Assembly: GCF_008831285.2 (NCBI RefSeq)
Contig: NC_045145.1
Coordinates: forward strand, 1,116,001 to 1,180,000
Origin: Nymphaea colorata
Taxonomy: Eukaryota; Streptophyta; Magnoliopsida; Nymphaeales; Nymphaeaceae
Length of the DNA: 64,000 bases
Direction: 5' to 3'
The notes beneath the pieces were generated by a model that saw only the letters and a program-made list of their open reading frames with translations, was not told the DNA's origin and did not search any database. A program made the translations under genes and the position numbers. This document shows, piece by piece, positions 37,136 to 50,546 of the stretch (within the stretch, counting starts at the first letter, position 1; the number at the start of each line of letters is the position of its first letter).

Positions 37136-37216
37136 CTTTGGTGCTTCACTTGAAGCCCCATGGAGAGGGACAGAATCAGAGACCAGGAAGAAGAGGAGCA
37201 GCCTGGTTTCTTCCAT
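37136..37216 (-). CDS. Possible first exon encoding a signal peptide; unrecognised
   Basis: From ATG at 37216 the minus strand encodes 27 residues, 'MEETRLLLFFLV' through 'GASSEAPK', and meets a good donor (GTAGGT, starting at 37135) in phase 0. A charged start, a leucine/phenylalanine core and small residues near 'GASSEA' resemble a secretory signal peptide with a cleavage site. An upstream in-frame Met at 37288 exists, but the residues between look unlike coding sequence. I could not find the following exons in 36-37.1 kb, so the gene is either unfamiliar, has long introns, or is a fragment. Confidence 0.3.
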
Positions 37217-38882
37217 GGGTGACGTTAATGGTGTTCTTCCTCCTCTGGAGGCCTTATTTGTAGCTGTGATCATGTGGGAAAAGGCCAAAACGAATTTGTG
37301 TGACTGTATGGAAAGAACTTGCTGTGGCCAAGTTAGAAAATTTGATTATCGATGCTTTAGTCCTAGGATCTTTTCTTTTTCTTTACTTTATTTCTTTATT
37401 TTGTTCCTCGTTTTATTTTTCAGGAGGATTAAGACAGTGGGCAGATATATTATTCCAACAAAAATGCCTTGCCTTCCTTTTCTTCCCCATATATATGAAA
37501 GACTTACTTGACATTATGCCATGATCTTCAACCGGCTTGAACCATTGGGTTGCACACACACACACACATAGGACCTAGACTGGTTGAGACTAAAATAATC
37601 AGTAGTTAGTTGGATATCAATCGTTGTTACTGTTGTTGTTTTACAGATATTGACCCCATTAGGCAACAATAGCTAAGAGAATAAAATGAATAGGAGTGTG
37701 TTTGATAAAGAACATTGTGTGCTTGTAAAATGTATTTCAAAACCTTTACATTATTGTTTCAAAACACAATGTGCAATCATGTCCAATGTCTAATTGTTGA
37801 CATTATGTTATGTTAACTTTTACGTTGTGTATTTTGAAAACGTAACCCAACAATACACAAAATATTATTCTTATCAAATGCTCACTGCAATAATCTTGTA
37901 TTGGTAATGAGGAGGAAATCTTGCAACAAGATAATAAAAGAATGTTTGTTTTTTTACTTAATTTATTGTGGCCGATCCGAGACCACAGCGTATGAGATTA
38001 CGGCATTGAGAAGACAAAAAAAAAAGTCGAACCCTCTGAGTCCGACTTCCCCACTTTTTCATTTTACCATCACCGCATGAATTCTATTAGTGTTGAGCCT
38101 TGTACTTCAAGACCTTCAAGTTGTAGGATGATGAGTCAACATGAAGGCATGTGTTCCTTTCCTCACAAGAATTCATAGAGAGTTATTTAACCTAAAGTGA
38201 AGAAAAAATAACAAAAGGAAGAAAAAAAAGAAGTTTGGGCTTCATGCATCCAACTGTTTGATGCCTCTGAAGTTGCCACAAAAACCAAAGAAAGCATCTT
38301 CCATTGGGGAAAATTGAATTTAATCAAAGGAATATTAATCTAGTGTATTTTCATTTGGTTTTCTACTATATTAAAGAAGATTTAAGTGAGTCTGAAATCA
38401 GGTTGGAAGAAATGGGGACAAGCAATACTTTGTCGGCGAAAAGACAGAATCTGATTTTTTTTGCTTGCTGCTCTTAGTGCCATCACATGCTTTAAGCCTC
38501 CTTCTCCTTCAATCTGATTTTTTTCATGATGTCTTTGAAGGCATGCTATGGCGGTTGCTTCTTTCTAGACCATTAATTTAACAGAGTCATCTCCATGGTT
38601 CTTCATTGCATGTAGAAAGTGTTTGATTCCCATTTTCAGAATGTTGAAAGCAAGAACACCTTGTTCTTGCATGTTTTGAAAGACACAAGGATAAACGTTG
38701 TCATTTAAAACCACATTTTAAAAAATTCTGGTAAATAAACTGCATGAGGTTTTCAAACTTTTTAGAACAGCTTTATAAATATAAAGAAAACAATATAAGG
38801 TTATAGTACAACAATTACTGCCTTGTTCATAATATATAAAAATAGCATTTTTTTCCTCAAAAGAAGAAACCACATCTTCTAT
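37217..38882. other. Gene-free DNA with a short (CA)n run
   Basis: An (AC)n run lies at about 37554-37567. T-rich patches occur at 37375-37425 and 37945-37965. I see no gene. If the exon at 37136-37216 is real, its promoter would lie in 37217-37500. Confidence 0.45.
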
Positions 38883-41406
38883 TTCAGGAAAATCTTACAT
38901 GCAACGACATTTTATATTTTACTAAATGACAAGACAGTGGCCCCTGTGGCTCAACTTTCTAACTCTTCCACTGATTTGCATAAGAGAGAAAAAGACAAAC
39001 CTGGTAGCTCTTTGCAATTTACATCTTCAAATGAGCTCTCATAGAACCTCACAGGTGTTCTTGTGGGGCTAATTGCCAAATAAAATTTTCAGTAACCACT
39101 CAATGAGTGAACAAATGGCAACCCTCAACCCAATAGCTAACACTCTCTAAAGAACTAGAACCAGCGTCGTCATTCCATGTGGCTAAGTTGGAAACCAGCA
39201 CATCAACTTTGCTTCTCTTGCACCAATACTTGAGAGGTCCAGCAAACAGCAGTTGAATAACTTTAATTTTTAAAAGTATGTCAAGAATACATAGCAGAAG
39301 TATATGAAGAATGCCAATTTCAACTATCTGCAATAAAAAAATGAACAAAAGAAAAGAGATGAACCCAGTACATGTGCCATCACAAATTGAGCTTTATACC
39401 TAAACAATTTTAATTATACAAACTCAAATGCAAATCCCTATCTAAAGTTTTCCAAATAATCTACTAATCCTGAAAAGCAACATAAGATTATAATTCAGTA
39501 CACAACAGCAAGTAACCAAATCTAAACAACAAAAGAATGTGCATAGACAATCACTCGCACACACAAGATGCATAGACGATCCTCTTCCAACTCCAAGGCC
39601 ACGAGGCAATTCAGCAACATGCAAAGATCGTTTGAGCAAGTGTCTCATCAAGAACAAAAATGTGACTCACCTTCAACCATGTTGTCGCACTGCAGCAGCA
39701 CATGAGCATCACGCTTCTGCCACTTGATGACCGCCTGATCTTCCCAAACCCTATTTCCACTCCAAATCATGAAGACAACTCCACCGGCCAGAGATGGTGT
39801 CATCTTGCCAGAGAATGCGGAAGACACTTGGACGAGACCATCTGAATTCCAAGAAGTCGCACTACAATCTTATACTCCAAAGAGTGATGTGTGACCCCTT
39901 GGGATCAAACTCTTTTCAATATTCACTATAATGGGAAATATTGTATGGACTTGCTTAAGAAGTCACTAAAATAGAGGAAAAAGAAAGCTGACCAATTTAA
40001 GGAACCAAAGAATAAATGGCCATCAAAAGGATGAGCAAGCATGAAGAGAAACCAAAGATTTGCACAAAATAGTAAGTCAAAAATCTTTTTCCACTTGATT
40101 TGAAATGTAAACACTTCAAATTGCAAATGAGGATCATAAAATTCCACGGTCCAATGCAGCCACCAATGTTTCATCTTTGAAGTCTCATTGACTATGTATC
40201 ACTTCAGATGGATGACCAGAGTGATGCACTGCTTGTTCTCTCCTTCCATATTTTTCTGTCTGCAACATAGTTCTCAAATGCAGTCAAATATCAGGCACCT
40301 CAATCTTCAAAATTGCAAAATCACTTGGAGTCCAAGATTTGCTAACAGTCCAAGATGCTGATAATGCTGACACAAGGTGTTGAATTGTCAATCCTATTGA
40401 TTGTACAACTATTTGCAGAAAATAATAATACATCATAATAAAAAGTTCTCTTCAACATGAATGCTTGAAAGAAGACATGAAAGGGGTGACAACATCATCA
40501 CACAATCAAAGTCTTGCCAGACCATGGATGCATGGTTGTCTGCATGACATCATCATCATGTCACACAAATACGATTAATGGCTCATGTTGGCTTGTAGAT
40601 GAACTTTCAACTTCAAAAATGGCACTATACATTGATGCATAGGAAGAGGTGATAAAAATGCCCCTAATCCCTTTCTTCACAACCCCCTTCAATTGGCTAC
40701 CAATTTTAATGAGAAAATACAATGCATGCAGAATCAGGGGTCAAATCTTTATAGATAATCCTATTGCCTCCTTGTTCTACTGTGCCATCAATAATTATGA
40801 AGACAGGTAGAGTCTCCTCCACAAAAAAAGTGTATTCAAGTGTCCTAGGCACTCAAAGGAGAAAGGGGCTAGCCTTTTCAATAGATTAGAGGCTTGAAGT
40901 GAGAAACAAAACAAATAGAAGGAGTAGCAGCAAATATAGATGACTATACAGCTAAAATGTACACATGCATCTTTATATACCTATGTATAGCCATGACATG
41001 TGCAACTAACATACATGCATTTAAATAGAATCACAAGCTCAATTAAGTGAACACAACAGTTAACAATCAAACTACAACTACTTTAACTAGGACTCAAACA
41101 AGCATGGCATTCTGAACCACGAGCACTACTCTAAACCACGTCCCCACTATACTAAACTACAACTAAGAAGGCAAGAAGAAATTTCAATTTTAAATCAAAC
41201 TTTCACGCATCTCGAACTAGATCAAAACATCAAGAAAAATCAATTTAAAATGTGTTCTTCACAAGAAAGAATATAAATTTAATCATGACAACCAAATGGA
41301 TTCATGTTGGAGTAAGAGAAACTCGAATGGCTGTACAGAATATGATGAAGGATATGCAGCAGGGATATTCAAGCCCTTTGCTCCCTTGCTCTCTCTCTCA
41401 TGTATA
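38883..41406. repeat. Duplicated segment, copy 1 (2.5 kb)
   Basis: From 'caggaaaatcttaca' at about 38883 to 'tctctctctctcatgtata' at about 41406 this matches 60345-61761, except that 39500-40612 has no counterpart there. Outside these limits the two regions are unrelated. The segment carries beta-galactosidase exons on the minus strand. A third, shorter and more diverged trace lies at 62720-62990. Confidence 0.92.
39000..39803 (-). pseudogene. Plant lacZ-type (GH2) beta-galactosidase, first two exons, broken
   Basis: Exon 1 (39671-39803) starts at ATG 39803, reads 'MTPSLAGGVVF' and then 'NRVWEDQAVIKWQKRDAHV', and ends 'NMVEG' at a GTGAGT donor. Exon 2 (39000-39239) reads 'PLKYWCKRSKVDVLVSNLAT', then 'WNDDAG' and 'YWVEG'. 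Plant GH2 beta-galactosidases of the Arabidopsis At3g54440 type begin the same way ('.WEDP..FKWRKRDAHV', 'VEGSLRYW..RS.V..LVS..AVWNDDAV', 'FWVKGLPFV'). The catalytic (beta/alpha)8 barrel lies far downstream in the family and is not here. Exon 2's acceptor reads TG where AG is expected, and a one-base loss after 'VEG' shifts the frame. It is therefore a dead 5' fragment. Confidence 0.85.
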
Positions 41407-43560
41407 AACCCCAACTTAATCTCTCTCTCTTATATATGTAAGCTGATGTTAAATATGCCAACATATATAACAGTCAAGAAGAATACTTTTGTGTATATAG
41501 ACAAGGTAGTGTGTTAAGTTCTAAACTATTTCATTGCATTTATGCAGTGTCCGTGCATTTCATTTTGTTTCTTCGTTATTAGTTTGAGCCTTCCCCAACT
41601 TCTATGATAATATTCCCCTGGGATTGGATTCTTCTAGAGATAAGTTGGATAAGGAAAATGTATGCGGAAATTTACATGTGAAGGAGCCAATGGGGAGTTT
41701 TGTGTTTGCTCCTCCCTACTGAAAGATGAACAATGAGTCCCTTGTTACCATCTGAAGTTTTTTCTTTTATTGTCTCTTATAGTCACTTTTGTCCTAAAAT
41801 TAATTGATTTTTTCTGCAGATCAAGTAGTTCCCTGTGCCATGCTTCACTTTCTCCTTCTTAATTTATTTTCGTTTTTTTTTTAAATTTCAATTGGAGATT
41901 GGCCTCAGGTAAGTTCATTTATGTATTATACTTGGATTTATGTTGATGCTAGCTTCTAACTAGTTTAACAAGACAGGATAATGTTGAATTGAGATGGATA
42001 TTTCTCTTTGAATGAAGTTTCTTAATTGAGATGGATATTTCTCTTTGAATGAAGTTTCTTATTAATAAGTGAAAGTGAATGTGTTATTTTAGTGTTTTAT
42101 TTTAGTGCACTCACACTCAGACAACGGTTTTTCTCATGTGTTTTACTCCCTTTTGCATTTTCTGCCTGATAAGCTAAAAAGAAGAAATTGATTTTTCTGT
42201 CTCATTTCCTGAGTTTTCCATGTCATATTTCATTACGTCTGCTTCATGACATTAAGTGAATGGAATATATAAATAAAATGTGATTTTTCACTAGGAGTTC
42301 AAAGATTCATATAATGATCCTGAATGAAAGAGGAAAACAAATAAAATTAAAAACATGTACAAACTGGATCACCAGTTTATTTAATAGAGTTATTTCCTTT
42401 CAAATGTTATTTCCTTGTATTTTTGCTATTAAGATGCTCAAGCTTGGGCCTTCAATGCCAATGGTCACCTATTCTCAAGTTGGTTGCTAAATACTTTTAT
42501 CTGTTTAATTATATTTGGGCCTACCTATTGTACTTCTTAGTATTTACTTCAAATTGCATGTCTCTTTAGGTTTTATTCTCCTATCTTCTCCTAGCTCCAA
42601 ATATTGCTTAGATTTTTTTATATAATTCTGATTATCTTGCATTTGCAGTTAGGACTTATGGCCTCATTTTTCTGATGCCTGGTCAAATTTGTCATGAGAA
42701 AGAAATTACTATTTTTGCGTTGGTAAAGGAATTAACATAAATATCAAATGAGGCATTGAAACAGGACTAAAAAAACTGAAAAGCCACCCTCTTTTATGAG
42801 AGAATAGCAGCAAATTCAGATGAAAGCCAAGAGGGCCTATTTGATCTTGTCTTGTAACAGTTTTGCTGCCCATTTACCATTGCCATAGAGGGTATGTTCT
42901 AAATGGTCTATAACGTGTTTGAATCTCATAGTTATGATGTTATAAATCAACTAGCATAAATTTTGTAATGTCCATTGGGGTTGACCTGCACATATTAAGT
43001 GGTATACCTTTTTTTCCTGGTTAGTTGTATAAGAGCAGATGTAGGGGGAATATACAATACTAATTGGTTGATAATGACCCAGAGTATCTAAACTTCTAAA
43101 GTGGTGGCAAAAACTTTGTTATGAAACTATTCTTAAGTCCTTCCAAAATCCAAACATGTGGAGTGCTATATAAGCTATTAATGAGCCAATAAATGACAAC
43201 AGCATTATTTTATTATTTGAAGGAACTAAAATTCAGAACAGAAAAAGTGACTCTTTGAACTTTGAATTCGAAGCATTATTTTATTATTTTTTTGTTTTTT
43301 CTCAATGATGACAATCTATGGATTCACCTATATAAACCTCGGCTAAGGTTGCAAAATGAGAGCTTGAATATTGCTTGTGAATAATCCGAGGAATATAACA
43401 GGTATTTTCAATTGCTGTTAAAGCATGAATTTTTCCTTAGTGAACAAGTACAAGAAAAGGTATTGCCTACCAACGTCAGTTTGAGTGGAAAATTCATGCG
43501 ACTAAACAACGTCATGGTGACAACATGTGAGTACTTTCTCCTTTCACTAAGTTGTAGGAT
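41407..43560. other. Gene-free AT-rich DNA
   Basis: No gene is supported. The stretch contains the 37-bp tandem duplication described separately, and T-rich tracts. The right part may belong to the same decayed Ty1/copia element whose integrase remains at 43.6 kb, but I could not identify gag or protease. Confidence 0.45.
41987..42060. repeat. 37-bp perfect tandem duplication
   Basis: 'aattgagatggatatttctc' and the next 17 bases occur twice in immediate succession (41987-42023, 42024-42060) without a difference, so the event is recent or the repeat is kept uniform. Confidence 0.95.
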
Positions 43561-44015
43561 GAAATGACTTTCTTTGTTTCTTCAAATATTTTTACAAATT
43601 TTTTAAAACTCAGTTTGAGAAAGATCTGAAAATTTTTAGAACTTATTTTGGTGGACAATTCATCTTAGGTCAATTTGAAAATTACCTTAAAATTGAAGAA
43701 ATTGTTCACAAGAAACACGTGGTTGTACTCAACAAAATGGGCCTATAGAAGTAAAACACAAGCACATAATGCAAACTCTTTGAGCACTTTTATTTGATGT
43801 TTAGAAAATCCTTGTGTTTTACGTGGGTATACCTAAATCAAACAGATATAGTTGTTGTTATCCCTAGAATAGCAAATTATATGTTTCTTAATGATAGTTT
43901 TTTTGGTAAGGGAAAAATTTATGATGATGTTCCTAAAGAAGACAATGAATATGTATTTCTTTACGAAGAAGATGCTTTAGCTGAGAATCATGATGATAGA
44001 TGTTGTACAATCTGA
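43560..44015 (+). pseudogene. Ty1/copia integrase remnant
   Basis: The plus strand reads 'TQFEKDLKIFRTYFGGQFIL' and then 'QFENYLKIEEIVH', matching the copia integrase pattern 'TQF.K.IK.fRSDNGGEF...F..yL...GI.HQ'. The second catalytic Asp has been lost (YFGG for DNGG). After a frameshift near 43712 it continues 'TRGCTQQNGPIEVKHKHIM', which is the 'TPQQNGVVERKHRHIM' block with the catalytic Glu. A 73-codon frame (43794-44015) follows that I cannot align securely. This integrase would insert copia cDNA; the copy is clearly dead, and its LTRs were not found. Confidence 0.82.
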
Positions 44016-44562
44016 TATGCCTAGTCTTTATACTCTTGAACTAAACAACCATCTGTAATGAAATCCACTGACCTTAATTCCCCTTAGGTCATTATCTATT
44101 ACACATGAGGTCAAGAAGCTTGTAAAGATGTCAACAGCCACCTGAAAAGTCCATTGAGTTAAAAAAAGGTCTAGTACACCTATAGGCAGCTTGCTAACTA
44201 CATCATGTGAATCATTTCTTCTCAGCATGGGACATGCCTGACTGCTATCTCATTTTATCCTATGAGTCTTAGAATGAACTTGCCTAGGTAATAATCAATA
44301 TGGCATGCCTGGTGGGGCCCATTATAGTTCATCTAAGGATTTTTTAGGTCATGTACAAGTCATTTTAACATTGCTAGACATCAATTGCATGCAAACCCTT
44401 CATGACCATACCTACCGGCATCATGCATATTGTATTGCAGAGGAAGAAGGCGGAGAACAAGAGAAACTTCTAGTTGGTGTCGCCGGATCAAGTTACTAAG
44501 AAAAAGTGGCACCATACTCTCAAGAGGAACAACTTGATGGTATTTGGAGCAATGTTGTAAAA

Positions 44563-45441
44563 GGCAATAAGGTGAGGCGACACGTTCAGCCTGTCATGAG
44601 GCGAGGGGAGGTGAGGCGTTAGTTGAAGCGTAGCTTCACAGACAAGTTTGTGAATTATATAATATTTATAAAAATAACATCAAAACTGAAAAAAATGACT
44701 ACAATAGTAACCATATCAATAAAAACTAATATACAATATATGCAAACTAAAATAATTTTCAAATCCAAACAAATACAATGTCATAACATACATAGTGCAA
44801 AGAGTGCTTTAATTGGTGTAGAAGCATGACCTGTCCTAAACAGGTCATAGAACTATCATTGAAAAACAAATAACCAAAACTAGGAAAACAAAAATTCAGA
44901 TGATAATATCAATTAAGAGAATAAGTAAATAACAAGTATTGGTGGACAATAATATAAGCATATTGATATGTGTATATGTACAAAAATTAAAAAAGTAACT
45001 AATTTGTGTAATTATCAAGTGATATTTAACAAAGTTCAAATGATTTTTGTAGGCGATTGGCCAATCGTATCTTCATCATTTTCTTATTCTGTAATGGATG
45101 ACAATTCGTCATCATTTTAACCGTCCATATGTTGAATAAGTTCATCTTCCTCTTCAGTTGCTTCATCATCAAAACTCTCACGTTGTAAATCTTCTATTAT
45201 TGTTTCACCTTCATATAAAAACAATAATACAAAACAAAATATAATAGTAAGTAAAGAAAAAAACAATGTTCTTATCTTTATTTCAAAAATTACAAACATA
45301 TAGCATTACTTTTTTCAACACTTTCCCTGAGGTGTATGCCTCAAGCATGGAGCATACCATGGATGGGGGCAGACACCTTTATTAAATGAGGTGCATGCTT
45401 CAGGGATGCATGCACCTCAAGGCCCTGCCTCAAGGCATTTT
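44563..45441. mobile_element. Candidate hAT-like non-autonomous DNA element (879 bp)
   Basis: The 8-bp phrase TTGTAAAA flanks the segment on both sides (44555-44562, 45442-45449), as in hAT target duplications. The left end is rich in 'gaggcg' phrases ('ggtgaggcgac', 'atgaggcgagggg'). The right end has the complementary 'cctcaaggccctgcctcaag'. Terminal pairing is poor, about 6 of the outer 10 bases, and the interior is AT-rich without coding capacity. The duplication is AT-rich and could be chance. Confidence 0.4.
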
Positions 45442-45885
45442 TTGTAAAAAACGCTTTGACTTGTTTTATTTGTGAGCATACGCTTCTTACAACATTGATT
45501 TGGGGTAACATGGAAAAGCATTTCAAAGTAGAGAGACAGACGCTTTCTTTTGCAACTTTCCCTTCTATTTTCCTGTTGAGTAATTTTTGAAGTTCTTCTT
45601 TCTTCTTGATGCAACGTAGATGATTACCTCCACAGTTCTCAACTGCTTCATAGTCTTTACCACCATAGTTCACCCAGTATGACAAGGCAACTTTAATGAA
45701 CTAAAAGTCTACCTGCAGTGCTCACCAAGTATGCTGTAGAACCAATATCATCCTATTAGGAAGAAAGCATCAAGCATTTTCATGATACAACAGAACCAAG
45801 ATCAACCTATTAGGAAGAAGCCATCGAACAGGCTCATGTTACAACAAAACCATTATCATCTTATAAACTTTTAAATAGGCTTATT

Positions 45886-45946
45886 CTCTCTCTCTCTCTC
45901 CCCCAACACAACCCATCCCCCCCCCCCCCAACAAAAAAAAAAAGAA
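45886..45946. repeat. Low-complexity (TC)n, poly-C and poly-A tracts
   Basis: A (TC)n run passes into C-rich DNA with a run of eleven or more C at about 45919, followed directly by an A-rich run. Sequence length in such tracts is often unreliable. Confidence 0.9.
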
Positions 45947-48900
45947 AGAAAAACAAACCAACACACGCTCACATTCTAAAGACCAGCTAGTTCTATTGCA
46001 AATAATTTTATGCTTATGATAAAAAGAACTATACCTCAAAATAGTTCACGCAAGTAATATCTTCATATTTCTTTTGACAAAAGAAAATGGTTGTCCAGTC
46101 TAGGTGCTAAGAAATATAATCCCATGTTAGCCAGAGTCACCAGCCAAATGCAAATAGAGGTCCACTATGTGATAGACAAAAGGTCAAAAAGATTCAGCCA
46201 GCCAGGAATCTTACAATAACCTTTGCAATGTGTTCTAATTCAGACATGCTCAGATAACTTTCATGATGCTGCACACTCCACCAGAATTCCAAACATTTTC
46301 ATGAGACCATCAAGTATCCTTGACACCGAACCAATGCCCAAAAAGGACTGTGGTATTAAAGCTGACGAATATTTGTGAACAAAGTCTCACATATAAGCAG
46401 TTTGGTTATATATGCACAAAGGCTGATTCAACATTCAGCATGATAAGAACAGCCCAGTGATTGGAAAATGTAAATCAAGATTTAACTTGGTACTATGACT
46501 AGACACCAACTCCTACTGATGCAATGCATGTTTTCTCACCTAGGATATTGATGATGCCATTGCGTCCTTTTGTGTCTGTATACAAAAAGCACATTATTTT
46601 CGAAAAAATGCAAAAAAAAAGCAAGAAAATGAAATGCCGTTTAAAAACAGCCAGCCACTGTTTTTAAGTATGAAAAAGACAATTTTACCCTAATAAGAAG
46701 AAAATACCTGAATAGAAAGATTTTTATGGGCGACATCTTTTTGACAATTTCTTCGATATTTTCTTCTATTTTATAAGTATCAATATTAATAAAAAAAAGG
46801 CCCAGGGAGAGTGTATGTACAAAGTGTGATTTTTTTCATTTTTTTCAAAGAAATTGATCAAGATTTTAACTTTTTTCTTTAATTAATGAAGCAGGTGTTT
46901 GTCAATCATTTTATTACATCAAACAACTTTTCAATCTTTTTAACACCCTTCGTCGTACAAAGAAATTCATCTATTTGAAAAACCCTGAAAATTCTTGTCA
47001 ATCGATAATGTGAATGATGATTATATATGTGGTATATTTCAAATAAACTGAGATAGGAATTGGAGCCGTTTATTTTTCTTTGTTATCTCATTTGTCCATT
47101 CTTTTTGCACCAAAGATCTTACCTTTTCTGAAGGCACTGGAGCTACATCTCATGTGCTTCCACGCCTTTTTGGTTTTGAAACCTTGAAAAATTGACAGAT
47201 TCCCTTTATTAGGGACATAAGATTTGTCACCAAAAAAAGGATAATGGTAACCTCAGCTAACCTATAGTAATAAAAATACATGTCCTACTGAGACTTGTAA
47301 CTTGCTATGCTCTTTAGTAGCAGGCCCTGACTCACCCTCCTCTAAAAGGCTGATTCATTCAGACCAACATGAGGGTCCAACCACATTGCATTTCCAGGAT
47401 CCACCGAGAGTGAATTTTTTTAAGGTCATCAGTCTTGAAGTTCCTCAGTAGAGATAGGATAAAAAAAAATCAGTCTTCCATAACCTTTCATTAGTCCTAG
47501 GTACTTCTGAAACTCAGTTCCTTAATTGTGGGATGGGCACTTTAAAAGGATGTAATATTTTCTATAACAAGTCAATATTTCCCTATAAACAAGACTTATT
47601 TCATTGAAAAGTTGTAATTTGTAAAGGAACAGTTTCATAGTTGATTATTTTTATATTAACTTGGAGAAGTAGCCTTAAATGACATTATATTTTCCAGTCT
47701 ACATTAAAATTGGGAAACAAACAGTTCTAAAGAAACTTCTTCAGTATTTCCTATGGACTTCTTGCTTCCATTTGCATGTGCACTGCACCTTATGTTTGCC
47801 TGTGTGACTGGTTGAGTTTCAGTTTGGGACTGCATTCTAGGATCAAGAGGTTGGAAAGGCTTTACCTGCTAGTTAGCAGCTTTTCATTTCACATCCATTA
47901 TTTTTTATATTTTCTTCCACAAGATCTTTCCTTTCTGATCTTTCGGCTGATAATAGTGTAGGGCCAAGGGTAGGATGGGCCTTCTGGTCACTTGCTCAAA
48001 TTGAGTCATTAGAAAACAAGTCCTGAAATTTTTTGGGTTATTCAATTGCTTTGAATTTCTTGAGAACAGTACTTGCCATGAATTTAAAAAAGAAACACTC
48101 TCAAATAATGTCGTCTTCCAACAAATTGGATTTTGAACTGGATTTTTGGCCATCTCAATTAATGTCCAAAACATGTACATCTATATGTGATTAAGGTACA
48201 TTGTTTGTTAGATGTAACATTAGACTGTTTGTGCTGCTGCAGATGTCCTGATGAGTATCAGAAACATGGTAAATTTGACATGGTTTAATTCGACATACAA
48301 CCTTGGTTAAATCTTAAATGTTGTTGAGAAAAAAGTAAATTAAAACAAAAACATAGCTAACATGAAATATGAAAATAGAAAAAATGCAAGTGTCAATCAC
48401 AAAACGGAGAGGGGGAGGGGACACTTTTGTGATAAGAGGCAGCTGAAGCGGGCGGTTGCGTGGTTGCTTAAAATAATAGTGGTAATATGTGCTTCTTTCT
48501 TTGGTACTGGTTACGACACGATTTACCAGTGGAAAAAACAACCGTTGAAGTTTTAAAGCGGTGAAGACATATATGGGTGTTAACATTTAACAATGACCAG
48601 TATATATACGATTTAATGGCGACAAAAATCCCCCGTAAGGCATATATACCAGCCATAAAAATCACTGGTATGGATAAATATCCACAACTTTCTCCTAGCA
48701 AGTTCCAGTTCCAGTCAATTAAAGATATGTCTCGCGGGATCTATTCCTTACAAGTCAATGCACTAAGGGGAAAGAAAAAACAGCAACATGTTGAAGGACA
48801 TCGTTGGAAAGATGAAATCTGCCCTGAAAAATAAAGTATTATGTTGCTTTCACTATTACAATTTCCCTCCATCAAAAGGTGTATCTATACATCAAAAAAT

Positions 48901-50538
48901 CATGGCGATTGCCAACCAAAAAAGAGAAACCAATTTCACCTTTCATGATGTTCCCAGCATTCATACAATGAAGAACAAAATGATATTCTTCCTTTGGTGC
49001 TTTTAATATCCGCCTTCGGATTAGTTTTAATTGTTGGCTAATTCTTTGGCTTATTTTTACAGTTTGACTAATTCTTTTGTTTTATTTCTATCCAAGTATC
49101 AGACTTAAAATTAATTTTAGTTAACCAAGGAAAAACATACTCAGTTTTTGTGTTTGCAGTTTTCAATGAACATGGAATGATCTTTTTGGTTCTATGTTCT
49201 AGTTCCTTAATTTTTATGTGCGAGATTTTTCCACAAAAATTTTCGCCTTAGAGGCAAAATTCCATAATCAATCCTGCATGTTGCCACATCAAGAACCCCG
49301 AGATACTTTTTTACATATATATCTCGCTTTCAGTCATTGACATTTTTGAAACTGTACTCTTCAACTTGGTTCACTTAATAGCTCATGTTTGTTGTAAGAT
49401 CCAAAATACCTGTTACATATATATAGCTATTAGTGAGTTACATCTTTCTACTTAAACTCATCCCCACAATCTTGATCTATATAATTTGGAGTTTGTACGG
49501 AAGCCATTTTAGCAAATTTTCCTTTTTAGTTTTATTTTCTTGATTATATTTTCAATTTGAAGGGATAATTTCATCATTTGGGTGACTAATATTTTTTACT
49601 GCTTTGGCCTTCTTTTAGGCGGTGGGTAAGATCCTGCTCACCTGAAGGGATAATTTTGTCATTTGGGTGATTACTTCAATACTTTTGACAAGATCAAGCA
49701 TCTGTTTGAAAAGCAGAAGAAAAAGTTGGGTGGACATTTGGTGTTTCTCAAAAAGAGTTATCTCTTATTTTTCTCATTTAGTTTGTGGAGCAGTGTCTCT
49801 TAACATTGAAAACATTGTTGGTTTGGATTTTTAGATTTAAATACATTGACGTCGCTCGTAGTGATTGGGAAAACATATATACGTTACTTTTTTACAGTTC
49901 AATTAAAAAAAATTATGTGTTAAACTGTTTTTAAATCCAATGTACGGGGACTTTGTGTAGTGAGATAGATCATCAATATTGATGTATACACATGCAGCTA
50001 CAATCTATAATGCAATTGTTACGTTACAAAGAAGTTTATTATGAAGGAGCACGATTTGTAATGCAGCGACAGCTGCATGTATAAGAGATTCTGAACATCA
50101 CCGTTACCTTACTCTGCACAACCAAAATCTTTCTTGGTTAGGTCTTGAAATTATTTTTTTACAAAGTGCAAGTCAACCAGACCCCTATTGAAACCCAAAA
50201 GGTTGTAGGATAATAATTGAAAAAATAAAAGGGTCTTCACTAGAATTGTGTACAAAACAATGGGTCAACATCAAATTTCCCAAGACAAGTATAAGTGGCT
50301 TTTTGTCGACTTCTTTTCTGTTTCCTTCTCCCATTTTATCTCTCCTCACTCTCTTCAATCTTGTTTGTCACCTTCTATTTGTAAGGGCTTTATGTTGAGC
50401 AACAAAAAGTCCCCAGCCATCTATGGCAATCGGTGAGCACACCGGAGCTTGAGCAGCGGTAGTAAAACCCAACAACAACAAGTATTATTTTTTCTTTCTC
50501 TCACCCCCTCAAGTTTCTTTTACATTTCTTCCCTTGAG
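45947..50538. other. Gene-free DNA
   Basis: About 4.6 kb with no gene I can support; the longest frames (60-91 codons, either strand) show no domain. The phrase 'acatggtttaattcgacata' with 'caacctt' at about 48279 recurs near 57450, so an old dispersed repeat is present. T-rich tracts are frequent at 46.7-46.9 kb. Confidence 0.45.
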
Positions 50539-50546
50539 GGTGTTCT

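Noticed and set aside
38883-41406. Helitron ends for the duplicated segment
   Set aside because: The right-hand end in minus orientation reads '...cctgaaa' without the hairpin and following T expected of a Helitron 3' end, so capture by a Helitron is not shown.
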